Shown one piece after another: positions 39,322 to 48,640 of a stretch of DNA of 64,000 nucleotides. This DNA is from an uncultured Salinisphaerales bacterium. Lineage in GTDB: Bacteria; Pseudomonadota; Gammaproteobacteria; Nevskiales; CAJXLF01. Every line of letters begins with the position of its first letter. Positions within the stretch are counted from its first letter, which is position 1. The stretch covers positions 43,381-107,380 of the forward strand of contig CAJXLF010000012.1 of NCBI GenBank assembly GCA_913055805.1, read 5' to 3'. Below the pieces are notes generated by a model that made no database searches, was not told the DNA's origin, and saw only the letters and a program-made list of their open reading frames with translations. Position numbers and translations under genes: made by a program.

Positions 39322-42263
39322 TCTGCTGTACAAAACCTTCGGTGCTAGAGCACGGTGTGCCAAGACGAGGATATGTGCTGTCAACTGCTGTTGAGAAGAT
39401 AGCCAACGATGCACGGAAAATAGTTCGCCTCATCGCACTAGCAATTAGTGAATGCGAAGATATCGGAAGAACCTATTCCCAAAATTGTGAAGAAATCGGC
39501 GCTGAACGCGCGGCTTGGCATGCGCTTACGGCCTGGATACTCTGGTACAAGTTCACTCAATCGCAGTCTGCAATTCAGTTAGCGAATGCGCAGCAATGGT
39601 ATATCGGCCGTCCACACACGGCTAAGGAAAAGCGCTTTTGGCGGAATTTGGCACACGAGGTGGAGCCGCTACTATCCTCCATCGCCAATCGAGACGGCAT
39701 CCTCGAGCTTCTTCCCTACGTCCTCGAGAGCCACGGACCCGGCTCTCGCCTAAGTGTACTTCGCGATCCTTCGACACAAATCGCTCGAACAAGAAAAAAA
39801 GATTCAGGAATTTTCTACACACCGCCGGACGTAGCATCCTACATGGCTGGTGAAACTTTGCTAGGGCATGGCTCCCATCTAAAGATATTAGACCCAGCGG
39901 CAGGCACCGGCGTGTTTCTCAGAGCTGCCCTCGCCCAACTTCGAGTCAAGGATCAATCAAGGAACGCTTATTGCCTTGCGCTTGATACACTCTATGGCTG
40001 CGATATTGACGCGCAGTCGCTTGACGGCGCGGCACTAGTCATACTCGCCGATGTACTCCCAGATGCAATGGAAGTGGCCGCAACACCTTTAGCCGCTTGG
40101 AAGGCCCTCCGAACCAACCTTCGTCAATGCGACGCGACACTAATCGACCCAGCACTACCATCTACCTCCGAACGCTTGAGCCTGCAAGATATCTTCCCTG
40201 CTGTGAGCAAAGGCTTTGACGTAATAATCGGCAATCCGCCTTATGCAGATATCGGTATGCGGCACGACTTGGCAGCCATGGCAGAACGCTTCCAAAGCAT
40301 AAAAGCCTGCCCGAAGCGTACAGCCGACCTCTATACAGTATTTGTGGAGCAAATGGTCCGTCTTTCGAGCGAAAAAGCTTCGGGCGCAATGGTGCTACCG
40401 TTATCGCTGGCCTGTAATTCCGGGCCTCAATTCAGAGCTTGTCGAGAAGCCATAGAAGCACAGCCCGGCCACTGGCGATTTGCCTTCTTTGATCGACAGC
40501 CACATGCACTTTTCGGCGAGGACGTCAAAACTAGAAATACAATTCTTTTTTGGAGCAGGCAAGATAGTGGCACGAAAATCAGCACCGGCCCACTCCGAAG
40601 ATGGCGCGGCGATGACCGCCGTGAAATGTTCAAATGCATTGACTTCACATCAATCAAAAAAGGAATCGCAACCGGCATCCCAAAACTGCATGGCCCTGCC
40701 CAGGCTGCCGTGTGGAATAGTCTGCGAGACTTCCCCGATACACTTTCCGATCTGATCACTGATTCGAGCCGTACCGTACTTTGCGATCTTCCGGCAGGTT
40801 CAAGTTGTGAGGTATTCGTCGCACCCACCGCTTACAATTTTCTCGGCGTTGCTAGGCCTTGCTCACTTAATAAGAACCGAAATGAAGAGCTCTCATCAAA
40901 CCCAATGATCCGATTGAAGTTCAGATCAGAAGAACTCGCTGCTGCCGCTTACGCTACTCTTTCTGGATATTTCGCCTTTTGGTGGTGGCACGTTACCGGC
41001 GACGGTTTTCATGTCAATCAGAAAACTCTTGGCAGCATTCCAATCGGACAAGTAGTTCGCTCCAAAGAAATCAGTTCTCAACTCGCTTCGCTTGGTCGCG
41101 ACCTTTGGAAAATCACAAAAAAAGTGCCGGTTCGAAGCGTGAACCGAGGACGCGTTTCCTACGCATTCTCATCCAAATCGGCGCCTGATATCAGGCGACA
41201 GATTGACATCCTCTTGCTCCGCGCTCTGGAAATTCCCGAAGACTTCATTGTGGATTTGGAGGAATTTACAGAAACCATCACCGAAGCGCAGCTATTCACA
41301 CGACTACGCGAATCGAACAAAGGAAACATAGGCATGAAACAGAAGAAAATCTCAACAGAAATTAAGGAAAGAAGTAAAGTAACCAAAGAGGAATGGCGGG
41401 AGTACACCAAAACAGTCTGGTCTATTGCGAACAAGGCCCGTCCAGATCATCCTGCCGCCTTTCCAGAGGAAATCCCGCATCGTTTAACTAAATTGTTTAG
41501 TTTTTACGGAGACACTGTGCTTGATCCATTTGCAGGCACTGGCAGCACGGCAAGAGCGTCAATTCCACTAGGTCGCAAGACAGTATGCGTTGAACAGAAC
41601 TCCGACTATGCCGCGATCATTCGTTCTGAGTGCGCAAAATTGCGCAATGGGCACGCCGAAGACTTTGTACCACTCGAAGTAATCAACGGCGACAGCCGAA
41701 ATATGGAGTTTCTTGAAAATGATAGTGTAGGACTGATTGTCACCAGTCCGCCGTACTGGGACAAAGCCGACTATGGAACGGGCGAAAACAATCTTGGAAA
41801 CATTGCCAGCTACAAAGAATTTCTTGAAAGCATCCGACCTGTATTTGAAGAGTGCTACCGAGTTCTGGAACCTGGTCGCAAAATGTGTGTGGTCACAGCA
41901 AACGTAAATCAGCACACTGAAGAAGGGCTCCTAACATTTCCCCTAGCGACTGACTTCGGGGTGATACTGAGAAATATCGGCTTTGTGATGGTCAATGAAA
42001 TTATCTGGTCGAAAGACCGCACTGGCGGGAAATGGGGCTCGTTTGGCGCACAACGACCAATTTTCGGCAGCTATCCTTACCCACCGAATTTCCTCTTCAA
42101 GAATATCCATGAGTACATCCTGATCTTCGCGAAACCTGCATTAACCAAGCGCAAGGGGCCAAAAGTTAAGAAATACAATGAGCTGATGGGGGGCATCCAA
42201 AACAGCCAACCGCTCATGTCGACGGAGATCGACGATGAGCATGCCTTGATGCACACCAACTGA
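39318..42263 (+). CDS. Fused DNA methyltransferases (N6-adenine type + N4-cytosine type)
   Basis: A 981-aa protein holding two complete amino-methyltransferase modules. First: GIFYTPPDVASYM (164-176), SAM motif DPAAGTG (192-198) and catalytic NPPY (306-309), followed by about 300 residues that probably recognise DNA; this is an Eco57I-like gamma-type N6-adenine enzyme. Second: SAM motif DPFAGTGST (736-744) then TSPPYW (809-814), usual for N4-cytosine enzymes; motif I precedes motif IV, i.e. a permuted beta-type order. An internal ATG (41334, residue 673) with upstream AGGA-rich sequence begins the second module and may give a free 309-aa enzyme. AGGA lies 8 bases before ATG 39318. No endonuclease domain is seen. 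Two methyltransferases suit an asymmetric (Type IIS) site, one per strand. Codon use is unlike the flanks. Confidence 0.87.
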   Translation: MICCTKPSVLEHGVPRRGYVLSTAVEKIANDARKIVRLIALAISECEDIGRTYSQNCEEIGAERAAWHALTAWILWYKFTQSQSAIQLANAQQWYIGRPHTAKEKRFWRNLAHEVEPLLSSIANRDGILELLPYVLESHGPGSRLSVLRDPSTQIARTRKKDSGIFYTPPDVASYMAGETLLGHGSHLKILDPAAGTGVFLRAALAQLRVKDQSRNAYCLALDTLYGCDIDAQSLDGAALVILADVLPDAMEVAATPLAAWKALRTNLRQCDATLIDPALPSTSERLSLQDIFPAVSKGFDVIIGNPPYADIGMRHDLAAMAERFQSIKACPKRTADLYTVFVEQMVRLSSEKASGAMVLPLSLACNSGPQFRACREAIEAQPGHWRFAFFDRQPHALFGEDVKTRNTILFWSRQDSGTKISTGPLRRWRGDDRREMFKCIDFTSIKKGIATGIPKLHGPAQAAVWNSLRDFPDTLSDLITDSSRTVLCDLPAGSSCEVFVAPTAYNFLGVARPCSLNKNRNEELSSNPMIRLKFRSEELAAAAYATLSGYFAFWWWHVTGDGFHVNQKTLGSIPIGQVVRSKEISSQLASLGRDLWKITKKVPVRSVNRGRVSYAFSSKSAPDIRRQIDILLLRALEIPEDFIVDLEEFTETITEAQLFTRLRESNKGNIGMKQKKISTEIKERSKVTKEEWREYTKTVWSIANKARPDHPAAFPEEIPHRLTKLFSFYGDTVLDPFAGTGSTARASIPLGRKTVCVEQNSDYAAIIRSECAKLRNGHAEDFVPLEVINGDSRNMEFLENDSVGLIVTSPPYWDKADYGTGENNLGNIASYKEFLESIRPVFEECYRVLEPGRKMCVVTANVNQHTEEGLLTFPLATDFGVILRNIGFVMVNEIIWSKDRTGGKWGSFGAQRPIFGSYPYPPNFLFKNIHEYILIFAKPALTKRKGPKVKKYNELMGGIQNSQPLMSTEIDDEHALMHTN

Positions 42264-42279
42264 CATCGAGGCGGCCACC

Positions 42280-43380
42280 GTGTTCTACAATCAGCCTCTT
42301 TCTGTTCGCTTCGGCACCGAACTGCTACGACACGTCGACCACGCATCCAGCATTGAGCCGTACTGGGATCAACTGGACATAGCGGTTGCCTGGGTACGTG
42401 CATCAGGTGTCAATTACCTTGAAACCAGCCTGCGCAAGTTCCTTAGGCATGGTGGACGTCTATCTATTATCGTCGGGATCGACCTACAAAACACGACGCG
42501 GGATGGGCTTCAGGCATTGCTGAATCTAGAGGGGCACGGCACATGCGAAACGTTTGTGTACCATAACGAAGCCGGAAGTATTTTCCATCCAAAGCTATAT
42601 TTATTCCGTAATGAAGAAGAAGCCCGACTGATTGTCGGCTCTAACAATCTTACCGCTGCGGGACTATATTCAAATGTCGAGGCAGGATTGCAGGTAGATA
42701 CCGAATTAACAGCCGATTTAATTGCAGAAGCAAGTGATGCTCTGGCCGCTTGGAAAGACGCGGCGGAAGGCATGGCGGTCCGCCTAGACGCTGCGTTTCT
42801 GACTGATCTAGTGGCAGAGGGATACGTCTCAGACGAGAGGGCCACCCGCAATGCAGAGAAAAAGCGCCGCGCTTCGCGAAGTTCGCGCAGCGGTCGCCGC
42901 TTATTCGGCTCAAGATCATTCAACCCTCCGGCTAGGCCTTCGAGTGTGCACACCCCCTCTGCATCGCCCACAGCCACTATACCTGCCGCCACACCCGTTC
43001 CTACGGGTACTACAATCCTAATGAGGTTGCGCTCGGCCCGTGGCACGCAAGTTCAAATACCCTTCCGGGTAGCATCGACCTTCTTCACCGGAATCAACCA
43101 AGTTATCAGCGCCCAAAATGGCAACGTTCACGGGTTGAACATTGCTAAAGCAAGAGGTAAACCGAATACAACAAAGCTTGAGATTCCAGAGCTGCTCGGT
43201 TTTAGCGATGTCTTCGCCAGATTCGAGAAGACTCCTGCGGGTGTGGTCTACGAAGTTTACGATGCCGGTACGGCACAAGGAAACCAAATTGAAGCGAGCC
43301 TCAAGAATGGCATGGCTAACGGTGAAACCCAGCAAAGTATCAAGGATACTTCCAGAGCAACCTGGTGGCGAGAGATATAG
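42280..43380 (+). CDS. PLD-fold restriction endonuclease, BfiI/NgoFVII-like
   Basis: A 366-aa nuclease. The N-terminal phospholipase-D domain has one HKN motif: IFHPKLYLF (H103, K105) and GSNNLT (N122/N123), then SNVEAGL with E134. From memory the metal-independent restriction enzyme BfiI uses H105, K107, N125 and E136 in 358 aa, so spacing and length agree. A basic then Pro/Ser/Thr-rich linker (about 186-245) leads to a C-terminal domain (LRSARGTQVQIPFRV...) in the place of BfiI's DNA-recognition domain. GTG start with GAGG 8 bases upstream, 16 bases after the methyltransferase gene. With one HKN motif it should act as a dimer. Restriction function is inferred from family and neighbours. Confidence 0.8.
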   Translation: MFYNQPLSVRFGTELLRHVDHASSIEPYWDQLDIAVAWVRASGVNYLETSLRKFLRHGGRLSIIVGIDLQNTTRDGLQALLNLEGHGTCETFVYHNEAGSIFHPKLYLFRNEEEARLIVGSNNLTAAGLYSNVEAGLQVDTELTADLIAEASDALAAWKDAAEGMAVRLDAAFLTDLVAEGYVSDERATRNAEKKRRASRSSRSGRRLFGSRSFNPPARPSSVHTPSASPTATIPAATPVPTGTTILMRLRSARGTQVQIPFRVASTFFTGINQVISAQNGNVHGLNIAKARGKPNTTKLEIPELLGFSDVFARFEKTPAGVVYEVYDAGTAQGNQIEASLKNGMANGETQQSIKDTSRATWWREI

Positions 43381-43511
43381 AACGCCGCTTACCCGCACAA
43401 TTGATACCCTTTGAAATCACCACGGTCTAGACTAGCGCATCTACCAAAGTGACAGCAGTGGAACAATTTTTATGACGGCACTAATGTGCAACTGCTTAAT
43501 AATTTCATCTC

Positions 43512-43544
43512 AAAACAAAAAGCCCTTCGATTGAAGGGCTTTTT
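43512..43544 (-). terminator. Terminator, right copy of the island direct repeat
   Basis: Identical over 33 bases to 38104-38136. On the leftward strand it terminates the response regulator gene; on the rightward strand, the island operon. Confidence 0.93.
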
Positions 43545-43562
43545 TATGGTCTCAAGATATTG

Positions 43563-44501
43563 TCAGGCGCTGGTACGCAACCGCGAACGGAAGCCACGAA
43601 TGCGGTCCAGCAATCCCTCGGTTGCCTTGTTGGCCACCGGCTCCCTGGATTCCGCCACTTCGTAACGCTTGGTCAGCTGCGGCGCATGGGAAAGCCGCTG
43701 ATGCTGACGCACGGCTGATTTGATGGCGATACGCGCCTGGCTGTCGTGCAGCGGCTTGCTGATCATGCGGAAGATCTGGCCCTGGTTGATCAGTTCGATG
43801 GCCGAATGGGCATCGGTGCGTTCGGTCAGAATCACACTCACCAGTTCAGGCTTGTGCAGCTTCAGCTTGCCGAGCAGGCTGGTCACAGGTGTGGACTGTA
43901 CCCGGGTTTCGGAAATCACGACCGCGACATCGTCTGACTCCAGCTGATCCACAGCCGCAGCCAATGTGGTCGCGCCGCTGACCTGGAATTCCGGACCCAG
44001 GATATCCTGAATCTTGGCCGCCATGCCGGCATCGTCGTCCATCACCAGAATGCGGGTCGCATGCCCTGCCGGCTTAGCAGCCTCAAGGGTCTCTTCGGGC
44101 AGGGGTTCAATACTGGCGCTGATCTTGGCGGCATCCACCGCCAGCGCCACACACTGCAGCAGTTCCTCGTTGTCCCAGGGCTTGTTCACGAAGCGGAAAA
44201 TTTCGCCGTCGTTGATAGACCCGACGATGGAAGTCAGGTCGGAGTAGCCGGTCAACAGGATACGCATGATGTTTTCGTTTACACCGCGCACGGCGCGCAA
44301 CAGCTCCACGCCGGTCATGGCGGGCATGCGCTGGTCACTGACAATCACATCAACCGGTTGCTCACGCACGATTTGCAGGGCTTCGCTGCCACTGTTGGCA
44401 AAGTGGGTCTTGTAACGCCCGCGAAACAGCATGCGCATGGTGGCCAATATGCCCGGATCGTCATCGACGAACAGAACGCTGGCTTGGCTGGTATCGCTCA
44501 T
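43563..44501 (-). CDS. Response regulator with two receiver domains
   Basis: A 312-aa protein. Receiver 1 (residues 7-125) has the acidic pair in FVDDD and phosphoacceptor D56 in VSDQRMP, plus T84/K107. Receiver 2 (about 149-270) keeps MDDD but has Glu198 where the phosphoacceptor should be (VVISETR), so it is probably a pseudo-receiver or locked in an active-like state. No DNA-binding domain; a basic C-terminal tail remains. The VSDQRMP...KPWDNEEL form resembles RpfG/PatA-type regulators. It lies 27 bases after the histidine kinase gene, its evident partner. Confidence 0.87.
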   Translation of the reverse strand: MSDTSQASVLFVDDDPGILATMRMLFRGRYKTHFANSGSEALQIVREQPVDVIVSDQRMPAMTGVELLRAVRGVNENIMRILLTGYSDLTSIVGSINDGEIFRFVNKPWDNEELLQCVALAVDAAKISASIEPLPEETLEAAKPAGHATRILVMDDDAGMAAKIQDILGPEFQVSGATTLAAAVDQLESDDVAVVISETRVQSTPVTSLLGKLKLHKPELVSVILTERTDAHSAIELINQGQIFRMISKPLHDSQARIAIKSAVRQHQRLSHAPQLTKRYEVAESREPVANKATEGLLDRIRGFRSRLRTSA

Positions 44502-44528
44502 CTAATGTTTCCCCTTTGTCCTTTCGGG

Positions 44529-46349
44529 TCAGGCGGTAGCCGCTGCCAGTGCTTCGGTGGCTATCGGCTCCATGCCGTCCTCGGATTCCGGCTGCTTCGA
44601 TGGCAGCCAGATTATGAATTCACTGCCGACCCCCGGCGTCGACTTGGCCGTAATGCGGCCATGATGGTCCTGAATGATCTTGTAACTGATCGACAGGCCC
44701 AGGCCGGTACCGCCGCCCACATCCTTGGTGGTAAAGAAGGGGTCGAAGATCTGCTCGAGCACTTCCGGCGTCATACCGCTGCCATTGTCGATGACGCGGA
44801 TACCCACGCCGTTGTTCAGGGCATTGGTATGAATGGTGATACGCCCGTCCGGCTTGTCGCCAATGGCCTGGGCGGCGTTGGTCACCAGATTCAGCAGCAC
44901 CTGGTTGATCTGCGAAGGTGAACACTCGATTTCCGGCAACCGGTCCAGCTTCTTGACCACCTCGATGCCCTTCTTGAGGTGGTTGGTGGCCAGCTTGAGC
45001 GTGGACTCCACACCCTGGTTGAGATCGAACAGGTCCGTACGCGTACGGTCGACGCGCGAGAAGTCCTTGAGACTCTGCACCAGCTCGCCGATATGCGTCA
45101 GACCGAACTCGGAGTGATTCAGCAGGTTATCCAGCTCGTCCGCCAGCTCCAGCGACTGGATCTGGTCTTCGACCCTGGCGGCGTTTTCCAGTGCCTCGGC
45201 AATTTGCTGGTCGGTAGCATCAGGCGAACCCAGCAGCTCTATGGCCTGCTTCTGCGCCTCGCAGACACCGCGGATATCGCGGATGGCGCCGCGAATAATG
45301 CTGGAATTACTGCGGGCATAGCCCAGTGGCGTATTAATTTCATGCGCCACACCCGCCACCATCTGGCCCAGCGAGGCCATTTTTTCCGACTGGATCAGCT
45401 GGGCCTGGGATTCCTTCAGGTTCTTCAAGGCCTGGCTCAAATCGGCCGTGCGTTCCTTCACCTGTTCTTCCAGGGTTTCGTTGGCGCGGTCCAGATCGCG
45501 GAAACTCTTGGCCAGGCGCAAACCCAGCAAGGCCAGCATCAGCAGCAGAATCGCGGTATAGGCCGCCAGCCAGATACGATACTGGTTGGCCACCGCCACA
45601 CGGGATTCGTGGTAGTCGTTATAGGCCTCTTCCACACCCTGCAGGCTGGTGACCGTGGGAATGGTCAGGAAGTCATTCAGCAGATTGACCAGGTCGGTCT
45701 TGTCCACGATCACGTCGTTCACGGCACCGCGCAGGCGCTTGGACGCATCCTGGAATTCCGTACCGAAGTTACCCTCGATTTCCTCCAGCTCCTTGGAGCG
45801 CTGCTCCACCGCGCCGGTCACAATGTCCGACGGCCGTGGTGAAATCGCATAGGTGGTGATGGCGTACTGCAGACTGCGCAGAATCTGATGCAGCGCCTGA
45901 TCATCGGAGAGTTTTTCCAGCTTGCCGATGTAGAATGGCACCGAGTCTACGCTTCGGATCATGCGCTCCATGCCGCGCGAGGTCTGTGACTCGAAGTCCC
46001 AGGCCAGACCGAACTTGTCACCGATCTTTTCCTGGAACTGGTCAAGCGCGGCGTCCACGCCCGGCGACAGGCCACGGAAGGCCAGGCGGCCTTCTTCCAG
46101 CGCGTCCAGCTTGTCACCCACTTCGGCGGTCAGCTCGGTACGGGTTTTCCGCGAGGCGACCAAAGCCGAGGTGGTTTCCAGCACCACTGCACGGTCGAGG
46201 CGGTCATCGAGGTTGCCGATCTGCTGTAGCAAACCCAGGCGCTCCATGTGCAGATCGATATCCACGGTCTGCGTACCGCGCACCAGGAATAGCAGTATCG
46301 CGATAGCCGTACCGGCGATCGCGCCTATGAATAGCATTCTCAGTCGCAT
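44529..46349 (-). CDS. Membrane sensor histidine kinase
   Basis: A 606-aa kinase. Membrane helix 1 ([17 protein letters not shown], about 6-22), a long periplasmic helical sensor region with DUF-like four-helix character, membrane helix 2 ([20 protein letters not shown]), a coiled coil ([30 protein letters not shown]), H-box [16 protein letters not shown]-box [12 protein letters not shown]-boxes DNGSGM and GTGLGLS. The coiled coil plus HEINTPL is typical of kinases that signal through receiver-only partners. AGGGGGAGAG immediately precedes ATG 46349. Signal unknown. Confidence 0.9.
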   Translation of the reverse strand: MRLRMLFIGAIAGTAIAILLFLVRGTQTVDIDLHMERLGLLQQIGNLDDRLDRAVVLETTSALVASRKTRTELTAEVGDKLDALEEGRLAFRGLSPGVDAALDQFQEKIGDKFGLAWDFESQTSRGMERMIRSVDSVPFYIGKLEKLSDDQALHQILRSLQYAITTYAISPRPSDIVTGAVEQRSKELEEIEGNFGTEFQDASKRLRGAVNDVIVDKTDLVNLLNDFLTIPTVTSLQGVEEAYNDYHESRVAVANQYRIWLAAYTAILLLMLALLGLRLAKSFRDLDRANETLEEQVKERTADLSQALKNLKESQAQLIQSEKMASLGQMVAGVAHEINTPLGYARSNSSIIRGAIRDIRGVCEAQKQAIELLGSPDATDQQIAEALENAARVEDQIQSLELADELDNLLNHSEFGLTHIGELVQSLKDFSRVDRTRTDLFDLNQGVESTLKLATNHLKKGIEVVKKLDRLPEIECSPSQINQVLLNLVTNAAQAIGDKPDGRITIHTNALNNGVGIRVIDNGSGMTPEVLEQIFDPFFTTKDVGGGTGLGLSISYKIIQDHHGRITAKSTPGVGSEFIIWLPSKQPESEDGMEPIATEALAAATA

Positions 46350-46564
46350 CTCTCCCCCTGTCTCCCGCCCCCATGAATACGGGGTTCGCCCGCAGGCCCC
46401 CTTTATGAGCAGTAACGCAAGATAATGCGCGCGCCCCGGCATGCAAACATCATCCTTGCGGATTAGTTTTACTCGCTTGTCCGGCGGCTGTCAGCCAAAC
46501 GGGTGATTCGCGGTTAACCGGATTACGCTGAACTGGGTTTATTGAAAGGAAAACGGGTGAATCC

Positions 46565-47347
46565 ATGACCCTGTCCGAACTCGGCTCGATCCAGCAGGTC
46601 CTGCTGATTTTTATACTGGTGCTGGGTGCACTGACCTTTGTCGGCACCCTGATCAAGACCAACACCTATGGCCGGCATATGCAGGGCAATGAAAAACTCA
46701 CCCTGCCCGCGCTGCCTGCCTGGCTAATATTTGAATGCCCGCAGTGGTGGGCCTTTGCGGTCACGTTCTGGGGCCTGGCGCTGGTACATGACCTCTCGCC
46801 TTCGTTGCCGGCCATCCTGCTGTTCGCACTGTGGCAATCACACTACCTATATCGCTCGCTCGTCTACCCGCTACGCATGCAGGACCGCGCCAAGCGTTTT
46901 CCACTCGCCGGTGTTGTTTTCGGATTCGGCTTTAACGCCATCAATGGTTTTGTAAACGGCTTTGCGGTACTGACTGCCAGCCACCTGATGGACAGCGCCT
47001 GGCTGAGCGACCCGCGTTTCGTTGCAGGCCTGGTCATCGCCGTCAGCGGCTGGTGGATCAACTTCCAGGCCGACGGCATCCTGATCAACCTGCGCAGTGA
47101 CGGCAGTACGGGCTACAAGATTCCGTTCGGCGGCATGTTCCGTTATGTCTCCAGCGCCAATTATCTTGGGGAAATCGTACTCTGGTGCGGCTGGGCCCTG
47201 ATGGCCTTCACGCCAGCCGGCCTCATCTTCGCCCTGTTTACCATCTCCAACCTGCTACCCAGAGCACTTTCGCATCATCGCTGGTATCTGCAAAAATTCC
47301 CGGACTACCCGGCGGACCGCAAGGCCATCATTCCAAAACTGCTATAG
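46565..47347 (+). CDS. Steroid 5-alpha-reductase (SRD5A) homologue
   Basis: A 260-aa protein with about six membrane segments. GSTGYKIPFGGMFRYVSSANYLGEIVLWCGWALMAFTPAGLIFALFTISNLLPRALSHHRWYLQKFPDYPADRKAIIPKLL follows human SRD5A1 (TGYKIPRGG..FEYV..ANYFGEIVEWCGYAL...HHQWY..KFEDYP.SRK..IP) along its whole C-terminal half, including the N and H proposed to bind NADPH. The N-terminal YGRH.. and EPQWW-like ECPQWW are also shared. It should reduce a delta-4 double bond of a 3-keto steroid, or the reverse in a catabolic setting. A SnoaL-like gene follows after 20 bases. Family is clear, direction and substrate inferred. Confidence 0.85.
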   Translation: MTLSELGSIQQVLLIFILVLGALTFVGTLIKTNTYGRHMQGNEKLTLPALPAWLIFECPQWWAFAVTFWGLALVHDLSPSLPAILLFALWQSHYLYRSLVYPLRMQDRAKRFPLAGVVFGFGFNAINGFVNGFAVLTASHLMDSAWLSDPRFVAGLVIAVSGWWINFQADGILINLRSDGSTGYKIPFGGMFRYVSSANYLGEIVLWCGWALMAFTPAGLIFALFTISNLLPRALSHHRWYLQKFPDYPADRKAIIPKLL

Positions 47348-47367
47348 CTATATATAAGGAGTATTCC

Positions 47368-47862
47368 ATGAGGGATTCACTGGAAGACCGCATCGCCAGG
47401 CTGGAAGCCATAGAAGCCATCCGCGCCCTGAAGGCCCGTTACCTGGCCGCCTGCGACGCCAAGGACCCGGAAGCCGTGCGCGCCTGTTTCGCCGACGGCC
47501 CGGTGCATATCGACTATGGCGCCATCGGCACATTCGATAATGCCGACGACCTGGTGAAGATCTATACCGACATCGCCTGCCACCCGCATATGCTGGAAAT
47601 GCACCACGGCAGCAATCCCCGTATTGAGCTGACCGACTCGCACACTGCCGAAGGCGCCTGGTCGATGCAGTATCAGCTGATCAACAGCAATGACATGACC
47701 CTGACCCAGATCGGCGGCGTATATCTGGATGAATACCGATTGATAGAAGGCGAATGGAAAATCACCTCGACGCATTTCAGCGCCGAATCCACGCTGGCCG
47801 TTGAGCTGGGTGAGGCCGCGCTGAAGAAGATGTTTGCAGGCCGGCGCATGCCGATGCCCTAG
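47368..47862 (+). CDS. SnoaL-like/NTF2-fold protein
   Basis: A 164-aa cone-shaped alpha+beta barrel protein: DRIARLEAIEAIRALKARYLAACDAKDPEAVRACFADGPVHIDYG is the classic SnoaL_4 opening. The fold serves ketosteroid isomerases, scytalone dehydratases and ring-hydroxylating dioxygenase small subunits. Dimer helices and the D/H in VHIDYG could be catalytic, but no KSI Tyr-Asp pair was confirmed. AAGGAG lies 6 bases before the ATG. It ends on a CTAG shared with the TetR stop. Following the SRD5A homologue, isomerase or dehydratase action on a steroid enone is a fair guess. Confidence 0.78.
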   Translation: MRDSLEDRIARLEAIEAIRALKARYLAACDAKDPEAVRACFADGPVHIDYGAIGTFDNADDLVKIYTDIACHPHMLEMHHGSNPRIELTDSHTAEGAWSMQYQLINSNDMTLTQIGGVYLDEYRLIEGEWKITSTHFSAESTLAVELGEAALKKMFAGRRMPMP

Positions 47863-48626
47863 GCGCCAGCGCCCACCTGGCGAATCTTGTCAATGGTGGC
47901 GGCATTCAGTGCCCCACCATCTTCGGCCATCATGCTTGCCGCCACTTGCGGGCGGCAGAACTGGCGCACGAAATCGGCAAGTACCCGCATCACCACGTCA
48001 TCATGTGCTTCCTGCATGCCGTCGGACACCCAGTTGGCCAGCCGCGTCTGTTGCTGGGCCATTAACAGCTTGGACTGATCCGCCGGCACGCCGGGCACGA
48101 ACAGGCCCTGATTTGTACCCCAGTTGAAGACCTGTTCCATCATCGCCAGCCCGCGCTCCCACAGCTGTTGCTCGTCGGAACTGGGGCGTGCCGCACTGTG
48201 ATACCAGGCATAGCCCTGCTGCAGCTGGATACGCAGATAATCCGGATGCTCAAGCAGATACAGGACATGGGCCTGCATCATCCACAGAATCTGCTCCACC
48301 GATTCCAGTCCCTGCAGCACCTGGGCACGTCCCAGAGCGCTATTCATCATTTCGTTGTCACGCACGATCAACAGGCCGCGATACAACTCCAGCTTGCCGG
48401 GGTAGGACTGGTACAGCGTGCCCAGTGAAATGCCTGCCGCCGAGGCAATGTCCTTCATCTTGGTGTTTTCGTAGCCCTGCTCGGCAAAGATGCTCTCGGC
48501 CACATCCAGGATGTGCTCGCGGTAGAGGGCATCCTTGGCAGCACGCAGATCACGCGACTGCGGACGGCGTCCCCGCGAGGGTTTGAGTGCTTTATCAGAG
48601 GCTTTTCTGGACTGACTCGTTGACAT
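47859..48626 (-). CDS. TetR-family regulator
   Basis: A 255-aa repressor with a basic N-terminal extension (residues 1-30) before the HTH: HILDVAESIFAEQGYENTKMKDIASAAGISLGTLYQSYPGKLELYRGLL, with LYQSYPGK in place of YYxFxxK. The C-terminal domain is all-helical and contains no nameable motif. It is divergent from the GMC oxidoreductase across a 145-base gap containing two tandem operator-like sites, and most likely controls both itself and that operon. Its stop overlaps the SnoaL gene by the CTAG palindrome. Confidence 0.88.
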   Translation of the reverse strand: MSTSQSRKASDKALKPSRGRRPQSRDLRAAKDALYREHILDVAESIFAEQGYENTKMKDIASAAGISLGTLYQSYPGKLELYRGLLIVRDNEMMNSALGRAQVLQGLESVEQILWMMQAHVLYLLEHPDYLRIQLQQGYAWYHSAARPSSDEQQLWERGLAMMEQVFNWGTNQGLFVPGVPADQSKLLMAQQQTRLANWVSDGMQEAHDDVVMRVLADFVRQFCRPQVAASMMAEDGGALNAATIDKIRQVGAGA

Positions 48627-48640
48627 CTTTGCAATCTACC

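Larger units (their letters stand above)
38137..43511. mobile_element. Restriction-modification island inserted at a terminator
   Basis: This 5.4-kb segment lies exactly between two identical 33-bp terminator copies, has visibly lower G+C and different codon use than both flanks, and carries only defence-type genes (LexA-like repressor, small protein, fused methyltransferases, PLD nuclease). Removing it with one repeat leaves DUF1329 and the response regulator convergent on one bidirectional terminator, a normal arrangement. No integrase or transposase lies within it, so it may have entered by recombination between repeats or by an enzyme acting from elsewhere. Confidence 0.7.
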
